From Rosa chinensis (taxonomy: Eukaryota; Streptophyta; Magnoliopsida; Rosales; Rosaceae), in the NCBI RefSeq assembly GCF_002994745.2, contig NC_037089.1:78640347-78704346 (forward strand): a DNA stretch of 64,000 bases, read 5' to 3'. The notes below the pieces were generated by a model, which had not been told where the DNA came from, ran no database searches, and was given only the letters and a program-made list of their open reading frames with translations. A program made the translations under genes and the position numbers. Below, piece by piece: positions 46,080 through 57,737 of the stretch. How positions within the stretch are numbered: the first letter of the stretch is position 1; the number at the start of each line of letters is the position of its first letter.

Positions 46080-48672
46080 ATTGCGAACAAAGGCGCATCT
46101 TAGAGAAGTTTATGTGTCTCTCTAGTGGATTCTATGTCACTATTCGAGCTATTAATCCAATAAAGTTATTAGAGAAGATCTCTTGGATTTAGACACATAT
46201 TAGCTTTGTCATGACAGGATAGATCATCTTAGTCATGATATGATGATCCGTCTACTAAAGACTTCACATGGACATCATTCCTTTCGAGCGAAACGAAGCA
46301 TGAATCAAAAGTTGATTTCTGGACTAAGTGTGACCGACGCAGCTGCCTAGGGCACCGCCTCCATCCACCACCAGCCTAGGGTTGGCGCAGTCCCTATCCA
46401 TGACACCATGGATGGCGTCCATCATGGTGATGGCACCCTAGGTGATGCTGCAATCACCAACTTGCTTCAAATAGAGTTTCAGACGCTCAGGCCTAACCAA
46501 AATTCTTATTGGTTGCTTCTAAAGTTTCTCGCTCGTTTTACAAAGCCCGTTCTTTAGGGAAATTAGGACTGAGACTGTCCTATGTAAAGAATATGAAAAT
46601 ACTCATTATGTTCTTACATAGAATCCATGGGGATTCTATGGACAGATTCAACCAACTTGCGGACGTTTAAATATCTCATGATATTGGTTGATACGCAAAC
46701 ACGCTGGTCACATGTTTTGCCATTGTCCACTTGTAATGCTGCTTATGCTACACTCCTAGCAAATATCATATGACAACGGGCTCACTCCCCAGATCATCCT
46801 ATTCCGTCAATTGGACTTAACGATGCTAGCGAGTTTACATTGAAGACTTTCGATGGTTATTGCATTGGGACTGATGTTAGACATCACATTCCCATGAACA
46901 CGCCCAAATGATCTCGCGGAAATGTCTACGATGGTAGTCCAGACACTGGTAATGCGCACCAATTTCCTTATCTCCGCTTGGGGTGATGAAATATCGCATG
47001 CAGCTATGCTAATTCGTCTACGACCCACCGCCACTCAATCTACCTTTGCGTTACAGCTAGGACTGGGTACAAGTATCGTACTTACGCATTTTTGAGTGTG
47101 CCATTTATGTGCCAATTGCGCCGCCACAGCGCTCTATGATGGGTTCGTACAGACGAATGGGCAACTACGTTGGATTTGAGACTCCAACAATCGTCAAGCA
47201 CTTAATGCCCTTGCAAGGCGATCTCCTTACAGCTAGATTTGCGGGATATCACTTTGATGAGATAGTCTTCCAGTCGTTAGGGGGAGATAAGAACACAGAT
47301 GTTCAGCAGGAAAGATAGGAATTGTCGTAGTCTATCCCCACTATGTCTCATCTCGATCCCTGTTAAAGTGACGAGATCACACAAATATGTTGCAAACAAG
47401 CCTGCAAGGAAGGACGTCCCTACCAGAGGAAGTAGCGCTACCCTTCACGGAGGTAGGCATGGCGCCAACGCCAAAGAGAATGGCACTCTGGCGTTACAGG
47501 CCATGGCCCTAGCTAGGATGCGTGGGAGGCCCGTAGGTTCGAATGATGCTTTGGCACACTCCAATCCTTTGATCATCGACACTCAAAATCCGTCTCATGA
47601 GAATCTTCCGGGTTATGGTTATCTTTGGGGGACGCCTCAACGTCAGAACCTATTCCTGAGAATATAGAGCTCTATGAAAATTACACTAGTGTACATGAGA
47701 CGTGGGATAGAAACTCCATCATAATTGATGATGTAGTTGCGCATTTCGTTGCGCATGAGTTTGTTGAGTCCGATGATATCGAACCACACTCCTTTGATGA
47801 ATGAATGCCAACGTAGAGAGATTTGGCCTAAATGGAAAGATGTGATCCAGGTTAAGATGGATTCTCTAACGAAGAGGAAGGTTTTCGAGCTAATGATGCC
47901 AACACCTCCTAACATAAAACATGTTGACTAATGGGTCTTCCTTAGAAAGCGTAGTGAGAAAAAGATATGGTAATCTCGCCTTATGGCGCAAGGCTTCTCA
48001 TAAAACACCTTGAAATCGACTACGATAAGACATATTCTCTCGTAATGGATGTCATTGCACCCTACTACCCTGTCAGTTTGGTAGTTTCCGAATAACTGAA
48101 CATGCAGCTTACAAATGTGGTCACTACGTATCTCTATAGGGATCTAGATACTGAATAGACATGAAGGGTCATGATGAACTTCATTTACCCAAGTCAAGTG
48201 GCTTTAGACCAGGGAGCGCGTTTACAAAGTGGTTGAAACGCTCGCTAAAATGACTACTTGATTGGGAATGGATATGCCCACGCGTTTCCATAACAAGTTT
48301 CGGATTCCATCGAGGTTCATGTTGGACATGATCTTCATTAGAAGCCCTTAAAGAGTAAGGGAAACCGCTGAACACTTGAAATCCGATTTTGAGATGAAGG
48401 ATTATGGGAGAACACGATTATGTCTTGGTTTGGAATTTGAGCATCGTGTCGATAGATGCTTAGGCATTTTGACAAGGTCAAACCTTTAAGCACCCCTATG
48501 ATCGTCCGTAGTCTTGATCCTGAAAATGATCATCTTCGTCTGAAGGATGATGATGAAAATGTGCTAGAGGCAGAAGTGCCTTACTTGAGTACAATAGGTG
48601 CATTATTGTACTTAGCTCAATGCACAAGACCAGACATCTCATTTGCAGTGAACTTGTTAGCTAAGGTATAGC
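46080..48672 (+). pseudogene. copia C pol remnant
   Basis: Blocks in order: a GAG-pre-integrase remnant near 46200-46290 (HDMMIRLLKTSHGHH); the integrase second half near 46960-47150; the RT entry WPKWKDVIQVKMDSLTKRKV near 47830-47890; a shortened catalytic region near 48325; and the RNase H entry STIGALLYLAQCTRPDISFA near 48580-48650. Many frameshifts and stops separate them. The RT deletions match those in copia A. Confidence 0.8.
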
Positions 48673-49515
48673 TCTGCGCCAACGCGACACCATTTGATTG
48701 ATGTAAAAGATATCTTTCGGTACTTGAGATGTACGATTGATATGGGCTCGTTCTATCCCTATAGAGAGATGATGGATTCAGACCCATCACACACCAGGAA
48801 CGTCATCAACACTGGCCTGCGTCCACTATCCCTATCCCAAAACGACATGTGTTTTGGAAGGTTTTGTTGATGTTGGGTATCTCTCTGACCTATACAAAGG
48901 CCATTCCCAAACTAGTTAAGTGTTCACCATGGGAAAAGACCGTGATATCTTAGAGGTCTACAGAACAGACCTTAGTCGCTATATCTTCGAATAATGCAAA
49001 TATTCTTGCTATTCACGAAGTGGTTTGTGAATGTATATGGATTCGATCCATAATTACGCATGTTCGAACAATTGTGGTTTGAAGTTTACCACAGATGAGC
49101 CTATGAGCATATAGGATAATACTGCTTGTTTTGAAGCAAGGCTACATCAAAAGCGACCATACCAAGTATAATCAGCAACAACAAACTCTCCTCAAGATCA
49201 AAGTGAACTAGGTTTCATCTGAGGACAGTGCGGCAGGCTTGCTCACAAAGTCATTGCCTAAATTCAATTTTCGAGAAACATGTTGGTAGCATTGTTTGAG
49301 GAAGTTATCCGAACTCCAATGACCGTAGTCGTCAGGGGGAGATGCAGACATCAGGGGGAGGTGTCTACATGTATGGTCTCGAAACGTGAAGGGTGTGTTG
49401 TGCTCTTTTTCCCCTTCGACCGAGGTTATTTTTGTCCCACTGGGTTTTTGTTACTCGGTAAGGTTTTTAATGAGGCAACGAGAGAAGCACCACGTTTGGG
49501 CGACACAAGGGGCAG

Positions 49516-49749
49516 TGTTCAAGTAAATCCAGAATATGTGTCTAGACCAAATTAGAGGTTACTTGCTCTAGTTGAAATAGAGTTTATATTAGAGATATTC
49601 TCAGAGAATCTTAGGAGATATCCAATCAATGTACGATTATGTTGCCATATACAACTCTATCTCTATGTTTGTAATCCTCTATATAAAGATGCCCCTATTA
49701 TCAATGAAAGTACGACTCAATTCTCTCCCAATTCAGTTTTTCTTAAACA
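49516..49749 (+). repeat. 3' LTR of copia C
   Basis: It has the same length as the 5' LTR, differs at about nine sites, and is preceded by the purine tract AAGGGGCAG. The target duplication atata follows. Confidence 0.93.
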
Positions 49750-50554
49750 ATATAGTAATATTTTTTAACCTTAACACCTTAATTTTATTTTTATGAACAG
49801 AGGATGGATTAAAAGATGCCCAAACCCCTATTTAATTTTATTAAAGAACGAGAGATTAGGGCATAAAACCTAACTACTTGAAGAGAAAAATGAAGTGACC
49901 AAAACAATACTACTGCCTAATATACAAAAAAATCAACAGACAAATTCAATCAATAAAGCAAAACTAACGGAACTCAACACCTTGTTCTACACTTCAGTTC
50001 AATTTTTTCTCAATATATATATATATATCTACCTCGGCAAGCTAGTAAATTCCGAGCTGCACCATGACCTCTGGGGTGATGTCATTTAGGAACTGGTGTC
50101 GGCCACCACGGGAGCACTGTCTATGGGAAAATGGAACCACAGTCCACAACCACCGAGTTGGTAAATGTTGACATCAGGCGCATGACACGTCTTTGACCAC
50201 CTTCTTGTATGAATGTTGTGTCTCAAAAATCAACAACATAGAACCTGCATGTACAAGATATTATCGTCATTAGGATAAAAAAACCCGGTATGCATAGAAC
50301 CTCATCATGTCTAGGTGTGTATCAATCATTTCCCTATCCAGTGAATACGTCGTGCGTTTCAAAAACAATTTGCCAGATCTATCAAGACCTCTCTCATCTT
50401 GTTCTTCTTCCAATTCCCACACAGGAAGAATATATGAAACGAAGTCGAATGTGTCGATGAATCTTAGTCGCCCTCCGCACATGCCTACACACTCAATCTG
50501 TATTCTCCCAAACTCAAACTCAATGATACGACCTTTATAATGATCTATAGTATC

Positions 50555-52114
50555 TGTTTGGCTCCAAAACCAGTTGGCTTGCAAACTGTCTCTTTTGAGC
50601 GAGTGATTGCGCAGGCGTGCCAGCACCACGGGGTGCAGTCGTCAGGGTAGTCCCTTGACCTGACTTCTTCTTCAAGCGTTGTGGACGAGGAGAGCACCAA
50701 CCTCGTCACAGGGTTCTTCTCTAGCCTTTCGGAAAAGGACTTTTCCCTTACGGATAAGGACTTTGGGTGTGATCTCTTCGGTCACCAAAATCAATACTCA
50801 ACGTTGTAGGTTGAGCAGAGCAATCACTGGGAAGTCTTGAGAAAGCACGGGGTTTGCTAAAGCGTATCTTTAGCTTCGCAGGGTTGCGAGGGCGTTACCC
50901 TTGCTTCGTTGGTTGTATCGGTGGCGGTAGTACTGGCAGTCGGCTCGCGAGGAGACTAGGACTGGAAGCACGGTCGCCGGGTTGATCTGGTGATGCTGAC
51001 AGTCGGCTCGCGAGGAGACTAGGACTGGTGGGCGGTCACCGGGTTTCAACGAGGTTGAAGGTTTGCTCCGGGGAGGCTTTGTAATCGCTGTGATTGATTG
51101 ATTCGAGAAAGGTCCCTTTCTGTATCGTCTTTAGCCTCTATATATAGGCTACTGCATATTCACCTTCCTAAGAGGAATGAAATACTATATTTTAGGCCAC
51201 AATTATTGGCCTTGAATCAAATCAAAACTCTTAATAGTTTTGATAGCTATCGTAAGCGATAAAAAATTGACTCTGTCATAGCAATCTTCTAGGTAAGGTT
51301 AATTACCTTTTGGAGTCCTGGACGCAATCATCCTCTTGAATGCAGTAGGATGTGCACGTATATATGTTCATGCGAGCACTCTGTAGGTCTCTGCATGTAA
51401 TTATATCATCCTTTATTTATTACAATTAAAGGTGATTGTAACTTACTCAAACTGCTTGCTCGCTTACATGTGATTGGCTGGTGAATGATGGCCCACCTTA
51501 ATTGCATATATATCTCTTTGCCACACTGCGAGGTATCTTCGTGAGGACTCCTTCAATAGTCCTTAATTATGTATATATATGTGTAGCCCCACATAATCTT
51601 AGCCATGCAGCTTAACTTGTAGACATATATTCCTTGTTACTTGTGCCATGCTTCACGTGTCCACCATATCCCTTAATTAAATCATGCATGAGCCACCACA
51701 TCGTATATATCATATACATACATATATGTTCCATCATCAAGCATGATTGTATGGAAGTATATACTGTAGGTGCATGCCATTAATTGCATGGGCAGCCATA
51801 ATTATTGATTATAAAGGCTAATGAAGGGTAATTGTATCCTTCCTTAATTGATCAACCTAATCTGCTCGCTTGCACAGTACTTGGCAATCAAGCAAACAAA
51901 TCACCATTAATTATCAAATATCTTGATAATTAATAATAAATCAAAGAATATTCAGATTTGCTCCAAGATTTCTTGGCCTCCAAATAGGCTTTACTTAGCC
52001 TCTAAATAATATTTTTCCGAACTTATCGAAAATATATAGCTTGAGCCACGGATATTGGCCCGGTTTCTCTCGAGTCCCCCTTATCGGGAAAAATATTTAT
52101 TTTGGGTTCAAACA
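50555..52114 (+). mobile_element. solo LTR, 1.56 kb, in the F-box pseudogene
   Basis: It starts TGTTTGGCTCC and ends GGTTCAAACA. The 5-bp duplication gtatc lies at 50550-50554 and 52115-52119, and the intact F-box copy shows the empty site. A promoter-like CTCTATATATAGGC lies at 51140-51153 on the plus strand. AGTCGGCTCGCGAGGAGACT is repeated at about 50938 and 50999. There is no internal region or partner, so LTR-LTR recombination has removed the element body. The family is unknown. Confidence 0.9.
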
Positions 52115-52983
52115 GTATCATCACCATAACTACTACTGTTGATCATGAAAGGATCAAACCCAACGAAAGTGTTGTAGTCAGTCTTCCAATACAACATTCC
52201 ATTGTAAGGATAGGTAACCTTATTAATCACAAAATTTCTTAGTTTTTGTCTGAATGAGATAATTGACTTTCTCCATTCACCAGTTTCGGAGGAAAAGATT
52301 TCCGCTTCGAATTTGGAGGAATTTTCATCTTTTGGATGAAGTCTCACAACTTTGCACCTACTCCCAGAATTGTCAAGATCACATATGAATCCAACAGGCA
52401 CGTAAGCGTCCTCATGGGCTCGAAGAGGTCGTGGGAGAGCAGCACATTGAACTGTGTATGGATTGCAGATGTAGTAATAATCTTACGTTTTTTTTAGGGA
52501 AAATTTTGCAAACAGTACACCAAGTAAATGCCACTAATAATTCTTATACATAATGTTCCAAACCGATCATTTTGGTACACGGACTCTCGAGCACGACCCA
52601 CTTTGTAGACACGCTATGATTAACGTCGTTAACTCTTATGTCATTATACATTTGTCAAAGGGTAATTTAGTATTCTCACACTCTGGTTCATTTTTTTGGT
52701 CAAAAAAAAAACGGATCTCCTCTCTCTCTCTCTCTCTCCCCACATACCCAAACCCAGAAAGCTTGACCCCGGCGACCACCACATCTCCTCCACCTTCCAA
52801 ATACATACCCACCAAACTCAACCAACTTCTAATCCCACCAAAATCCTAATTCCAATTCTAATCCCAGGCCCATCCCCATCACCGATCACCCCTAAACCAC
52901 AATCCCTGCGCTCATCTCCAGATACCTGTCCGGGTGCGTAACCCCGACGTCGCCGGTGTAAAACCACTCGACCCAGCCCCAAC

Positions 52984-53178
52984 ATGACTGACCTGCCTCA
53001 CATATCTGACCTGTTTCGCTTCAAGCTCAAACCCGAATCCGGATCCACCACATTCTCCTCCGTCAGCCCAACCGTCCTTACTCCTTACCTCGCCTTCTCC
53101 GTCACCGGAAACTTATTCCACTCTGGCTTCCAGGGCCGGGTCGGGTTGTACTATGAGGCGAGGTTGGTTCAGAATTGA
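52984..53178 (+). pseudogene. possible captured gene fragment inside the MULE
   Basis: A 64-residue frame (start MTDLPHISDLFRFKLKPESG, then SSVSPTVLTPYLAFSVTGN and FHSGFQGRVGLYYEARL) has C-biased third positions unlike the AT-rich surroundings. It reads as genuine protein sequence, but I do not recognise the family. Upstream in the element a Pro/Thr-rich stretch may be leader. Confidence 0.4.
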
Positions 53179-53466
53179 GGAGAGGGACGAGAGCGAGGTC
53201 GCCATTACTGTGAGGCCAGATAGCAGTAGACTAGTAGTGTTCCTGCTTCGTTCTCATATGGGTGTAATTCCTTTATAGTGAGGTGGGTTTGAGCTATGGA
53301 ATAGAGAAGAAAATCTTAGTGAAGCTGTTTTGGGGTTTTTGATAACCGCCTTGGAGCTCCCAGGAGCATCTGGGTTTTGAAAGATTTGGGGCTTTTGGTG
53401 GCTCTGGTTGAATGCAACGAAATGTTGGAGAAATTTGATGAACAAAGGATGGTGGTGCTGCACTGT

Positions 53467-53468
<2 letters not shown>

Positions 53469-53522
<54 letters not shown>
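53469..53522. repeat. (GA)n microsatellite
   Basis: An almost pure GA run inside the Mutator-like element. A shorter CT run lies at 52721-52739. Confidence 0.95.
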
Positions 53523-53524
<2 letters not shown>

Positions 53525-53786
53525 TTGGTGCCCAGAGTAAGAGAGAGATAAATAGGTGGGTGGCCAGAGTAAGAGAGAGAGAGAGCTGGGTGCCCACAGT
53601 AAAAGTCGAAATAGACCAAATTACCCCTCAAATTAACTTAACTGCATCAATTGACGTCGTGTATAAATAGTGGGTCGGAGTTCTAAGTCTGTGTACTAAA
53701 GTTTATGATTTATAACTTTAGGTATAGAAATTATTAGTGGCCTTTATTTCATGTACTTTTTGTAAAATTTTCCTTTTTTTTAAGGG

Positions 53787-53817
<31 letters not shown>

Positions 53818-54842
53818 TCACCATCATAATAATAATCATCATCATCAACATCCCGACACAAAACCAAGTCATTATATGTTGCTACCACCATTGGTTCTCT
53901 TTTCAAATGATAGCTTCTCATGAGGCTTTTAAACAGCGGAGCTAAAGGCTTGGACGAAACTGGACCAAGTGACTTCTCAGCTGTTGTGGTCATTATGGTA
54001 GCGAAATCTGCTGTTGTAATAAGCGCTTCATCCTCTGCTTTAGTTGTCATTCTGGTCAGCAACTTCTCTACTTTCATAGTCACTGTGGTAATCAATTCCT
54101 CTGCTTTCATCTTCATTGTGGTAACTGGTAAGTAATTCATCCGCTTTGGTGACACGAAATTCGTTTCCTTCGCGATTCAGTAGACTACGAATTATTGGTG
54201 TTTTACTATCATGCTTGAGGCATATAAACCGTCCAATAAACTTAGAATCACATGTGAGAAACGAGACAAGGCTCTGCCAGCGTTTGGACACACACTTGCA
54301 TCGAACAATAAGTTTATTGCAAGGAAGTCGACAAAGGATTTCGGCAAATACATCCTCAGGGAGATCGTCAAAACTAGTATTACTCCTGGATTTGGACCTT
54401 TTCGACCGATGAATATGACCAGAACCAGAGGCTGGAATTAATCCAATGGCTGACTCCGATAATCTACCCAAATCTCGTTTGATAGCGGCAGTAGTAGTAG
54501 TACTACTACTTTCAATACCTTTCTTGGAACTTGACATTGCAGCAGAACTAAATTAAATTGGTCAATTTAGGGTTCTTAAAAGTATACACGCTTGCACCAG
54601 TATTTTTTTTAATAGGGAATTTCTCAGAAGCCTAATTATACTACAACTGTTTCTGTTAAGTGTTCCCAATTTTTTTTTTTTTTTAAGTGGCTTTTGTCAA
54701 CTTTAGGATTCCTAATCCTTTATTAACAAGGAAGTGAAGGAACCAACGGGATTCTATTTACATATATTCTCTCTGCAATCACTACTCTGTCCAAGTTTCA
54801 ACAGCTTGACCTTAATAACTTGCCTCGTACGTTAGTCCAAAC

Positions 54843-55679
54843 ATGAGTGACGAGACAATCTTGCACCAGCCTGCAGCGAGCCACGGTGATGATGATGTTG
54901 AGAAACTGAGAAATTTTTTCGAAAAGTTCATGTTGGAGGAAGGGGTTGGTGTTGAGGAGTTGAGAATTCTTTTCGAAAAACTCATGTTCAGCAATGAAGG
55001 AGCGGGTGTTGACGAGTTGAGAAAATGTTTAGAAGAATTCATGTTCAAGGAAGCAGCGGGTGTTGAGGAGAAAAAGGAAGATGATGAGTCCCGAGAAGAA
55101 GCCGAGGAGAATCAATAAAAACAAGAGAAAACAATTGCAGCTAGATTGAAACAGAGGTCTGCATTAAGGCCTAAACTGCCGGTGCTTAATTTGAAATCGG
55201 ATCGGAATACTGTACCGGTGCCAAAGCAATGGTGCGAGAAAGGGGTAGATTTGGAGGGTGAAAGTGGAATCGAGAAGCCACCTTATCAGCTTCCTAGTTA
55301 CATTGCTGCAACTGGAATCGAGAAAATTAGACAGGCGTGGATTGAGAAAGAAGATAGTAACAAGTTGGGGGCAATGGATATTGATTATCAGGTACTTTAT
55401 GATGCCTTTTTCAAGTACCAGACTAAGCCAAAGCTCACAGCACTTGGTGATCTGTACTATGAAGGAAAAGAGTTTAATCAGGTAAGCTTGAGGGATCAGA
55501 TGAAAGACTGCGGGCTCCGAGAGCCAGTTGATCATGAGACAAAGCATTGGGGTGATTTGGAGGAAGAAGAGAGAGAAGATTTAGATGATGACATGGTTGC
55601 AGATAGTGAGAAGAAGAGGAAGCGTAAGATGAAGGAAAAGGAAGGCAAATACAACAAGAAGAAGGATTTCATGTTCTAA
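54843..55679 (+). pseudogene. broken, internally deleted SF3B2 copy
   Basis: One frame with a TAA at 55116-55118 where the related gene at 59296-60858 has CAA. After the stop the CUS1/DUF382 region follows (YIAATGIEKIRQAW, MDIDYQVLYDAFFKYQTKPK, LYYEGKEFNQV). The frame then jumps from DQMK directly to HWGDLEEEE, losing the whole proline-rich PSP domain. A second deletion removes most of the acidic and C-terminal part, but the last residues (KEKEGKYNKKKDFMF) remain. Before the stop, a block of about 20 residues (VEELRILFEKLMF-type) is present three times, where the other copy has one. Confidence 0.85.
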
Positions 55680-55752
55680 AGTGTATATGTAGACTTTCAA
55701 AACCGTGATAAATGAGTTTCCCTTGTACTGATTTTTCTGATTAAGAACCACA

Positions 55753-56033
55753 TCTATACTATTATTAAGAGAAGATGATTTGTTAGCCAAAACTAAAAAA
55801 TTTGACAGAAATGACCCTGAAATATTAAAAAACTTTGACAATTAATTAAATCACAAGAGCAATTATGACAATTACAAATTATATTCTTATTAAAAAAAAT
55901 CTCACAACCCACTTTTGTCTCCCACTAACTTCTCTCTACAATAACTGTTTTAATCCATTATCTTTTTTTCTTTCTGAAAAAAAAAAAATAAAAAAACACT
56001 TGCACATGCAAAGCATGTGTGGAAGAAAACTAG
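55753..56033 (+). mobile_element. short non-autonomous Helitron, 281 bp
   Basis: It starts TCTATACTATTATTAAGAGA after an A (55752) and ends CTAG before a T (56034), the usual A/T target. A hairpin, GCACATGC-AA-AGCATGTGT, lies at 56002-56020, about ten bases before the CTAG, as is typical of Helitron 3' ends. There is no terminal inverted repeat, no target duplication and no ORF. Confidence 0.85.
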
Positions 56034-56144
56034 TTTTATTGATGCCAAGTTCACATAAATTGTTAGTTTCATGTTCCAACATCTTATGATCTGCCACTCT
56101 AAAGTATTAACCACAAAGCTAATAGATAACATAATATCTTTCAC

Positions 56145-56175
<31 letters not shown>

Positions 56176-56590
56176 GTTAGACACACACACACTGATAAGA
56201 AATTATTGTTTTTGGATCGTGTTTAACAATGTGTTGTGATTGACTCTTGAGCTATAGAACTATTTTCAAAAATGTGATTGATACAAGGTCATGTCAACAT
56301 GGTCTACTTTAATGGCAAAGACTCTGGTTAATCTGATTAGTTTGGTTGGGCTGAAATCTAAATTATGAACTCCAAAATATCAGAAAGTGTTACAGGAGTT
56401 AGAGTTCTAATGCACCTTTAAACGAGGTTGATTAACCTAATTGTAATAGGGTTAGCATATTCTCATAGAAATCCTATCGGTATCTTAATTAGTTACAATG
56501 TAATAGGACTTTTTACTTGTATTCTAAGCATATCGTCTATGTAATCCTCTATATATAGAGTTACTTATTATCAATGAAAGACATCTCTAA

Positions 56591-57737
56591 TCCCCCATAA
56601 CTTGAGAGTTATCAACTAACGATGAGAACTTAAAAGCAGAGCCCTAGGGTTTCTAAGCAATGTGGCGGCGGCGGCGCGGCAGTCTTCACAGGCGGTCCTT
56701 CGTCGTAGGTCACGAGTTGCAGACCTCAGTGTCTGTTTGGTGGTGCCAGAGGGTCGGATAGATCTGGTTCTAGGATCTTGGTGGCGGGTTTTTGGCGTTG
56801 TTGGATCGAGGCGGATCAGAGGCGTTTCCTGGGAGGTTGATACCGGCGTGGCTGGGGTCTAGGTAGGAAGGCGGATCTCAGTGCGGTGGTGTTGGTAGCG
56901 GGACGGTGGTTTAACGGATCGAATTCGGCAGTCTGCGTGCCCTCTACTTTCCGGTAGATCGAGAGCCTGGGTGGTTTTGTACAGGGGAGCGGCGGCTCTC
57001 GGGTTGCAGTTTTGGATTGTGTTGATTGCGATTGGTGGTGGGCAGCTTTAGGTTCAATTCACTTCACCATGATTGCGCTTGATACTGATCGAGGTCGGCC
57101 ACCGGAGATGGTGGTGGCGGCGGTGGCAGGTTGGCAGCGAGGGCACATGTCTCGGGCTAGCCTCGTTGCCTGGGTCTGGGGCTTTTGGTCTGGGCTTGGG
57201 TCATTTGAGCTCAGTCTCCCTTGGGCCCAGTTGAGTAGGTCTGCTTCAATTTGGAGTTGGGCCAGGTTGGAGGTTGTCTTGCCGCCCTCATTCATTACTT
57301 AGTGCTTTGGGCTGGCCTGGCCCAAGAGTTGACCTTCTTGGGTGATGCAGGGCCTTTACGGTCTGTAAAGTGCCAGTCGCAATTCAGATCATGGTTCTAT
57401 GGAATTGGTAATTATCTCAAGTTGGACTGGAGAAAGCGGCTTATGGATGAGGACTAGACTCCTATTTGTTTGCTGGGAAGTAGCTTTCTATTTCGTACCA
57501 CAATTGCGTGATTGGCGGATGGTTGGCTAGAAGATGATTTTGCCTCAGAAGACACGGAGTTGTTCTTTGTATATGAGTCCGCTTGAAAAGTGGGCTCCAT
57601 TTAACTTGTAATGAGTTACAGTACTTAGATAGGTTTTTGGTTGTTACCCCGCCATTTTTCTATCTGTAAGGGTATGTAGACTCTGGCTGTTTAGCTGGTC
57701 ATCTAATGCAATGAACCTTCTATTTCAAAAAAAAAAA
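56591..57737 (+). mobile_element. retro-inserted LINE-like segment with 17-bp target duplication
   Basis: ATGAAAGACATCTCTAA lies at 56574-56590 and again at 57738-57754, with a poly-A run right before the second copy. The 1.15 kb between is GC-rich, opens GAGCCCTAGGGTTTCTAAG near 56638 and has GGCGGCGGCG and many TGGGC words. Short ORFs are present but none has a domain. It resembles an untranslated or leader part of a LINE, or a retroposed transcript of unknown origin. Confidence 0.85.

Larger units (their letters stand above)
43015..49749 (+). mobile_element. complete Ty1/copia retrotransposon C, coding capacity lost
   Basis: The LTRs at 43015-43248 and 49516-49749 are both 234 bp, start TGTTCAAGTAAATCC, end CTTAAACA and differ at about nine sites by eye. 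The target duplication atata lies at 43010-43014 and 49750-49754. Internally the order is primer-site-like CGTTATCACACG, leader, gag, GAG-pre-integrase, integrase, RT and RNase H remnants, and a purine tract (ACACAAGGGGCAG) before the 3' LTR. It lies in inverted orientation to copia A, to which it is closely related. Confidence 0.95.
52498..53773. mobile_element. non-autonomous Mutator-like element, possible Pack-MULE
   Basis: Long terminal inverted repeats: GGAAAATTTTGCAAACAGTA at the left pairs with the complement of the right end, and the match continues through GCCACTAATAATT and GTACACGGACT, for over 100 bp in all. The flanks are poly-T, so the roughly 9-bp duplication cannot be fixed exactly. 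The intact F-box copy shows the site without it. The centre is GC-rich, codon-like sequence rather than transposase, which suggests a captured host gene piece. Confidence 0.85.
50082..54537 (-). pseudogene. F-box gene copy, frameshifted and split by two elements
   Basis: Pieces 53774-54537, 52115-52497 and 50082-50554 together parallel the intact F-box gene at 35062-36612. The N-terminal part keeps the F-box (DDLPEDVFAEILCRLPCNKL). An extra GTAACTG-like 7 bp near 54125 shifts the frame inside the 11-residue repeat region. A Mutator-like element (52498-53773) and a solo LTR (50555-52114) interrupt the rest. A His/Asp-coding GAT/CAT microsatellite has expanded at 53790-53850 (DDDDYYYDGDDDDGADGGGD). 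Confidence 0.92.

Noticed and set aside
53377..53670. ORF with a long Arg-Glu repeat, and its antisense Ser-Leu repeat
   Set aside because: Both are translations of a GA microsatellite.
56662..57457. Three plus-strand ORFs of 66-96 codons in the retro-inserted segment
   Set aside because: They are short, in different frames and without domains; high GC makes open frames likely by chance.
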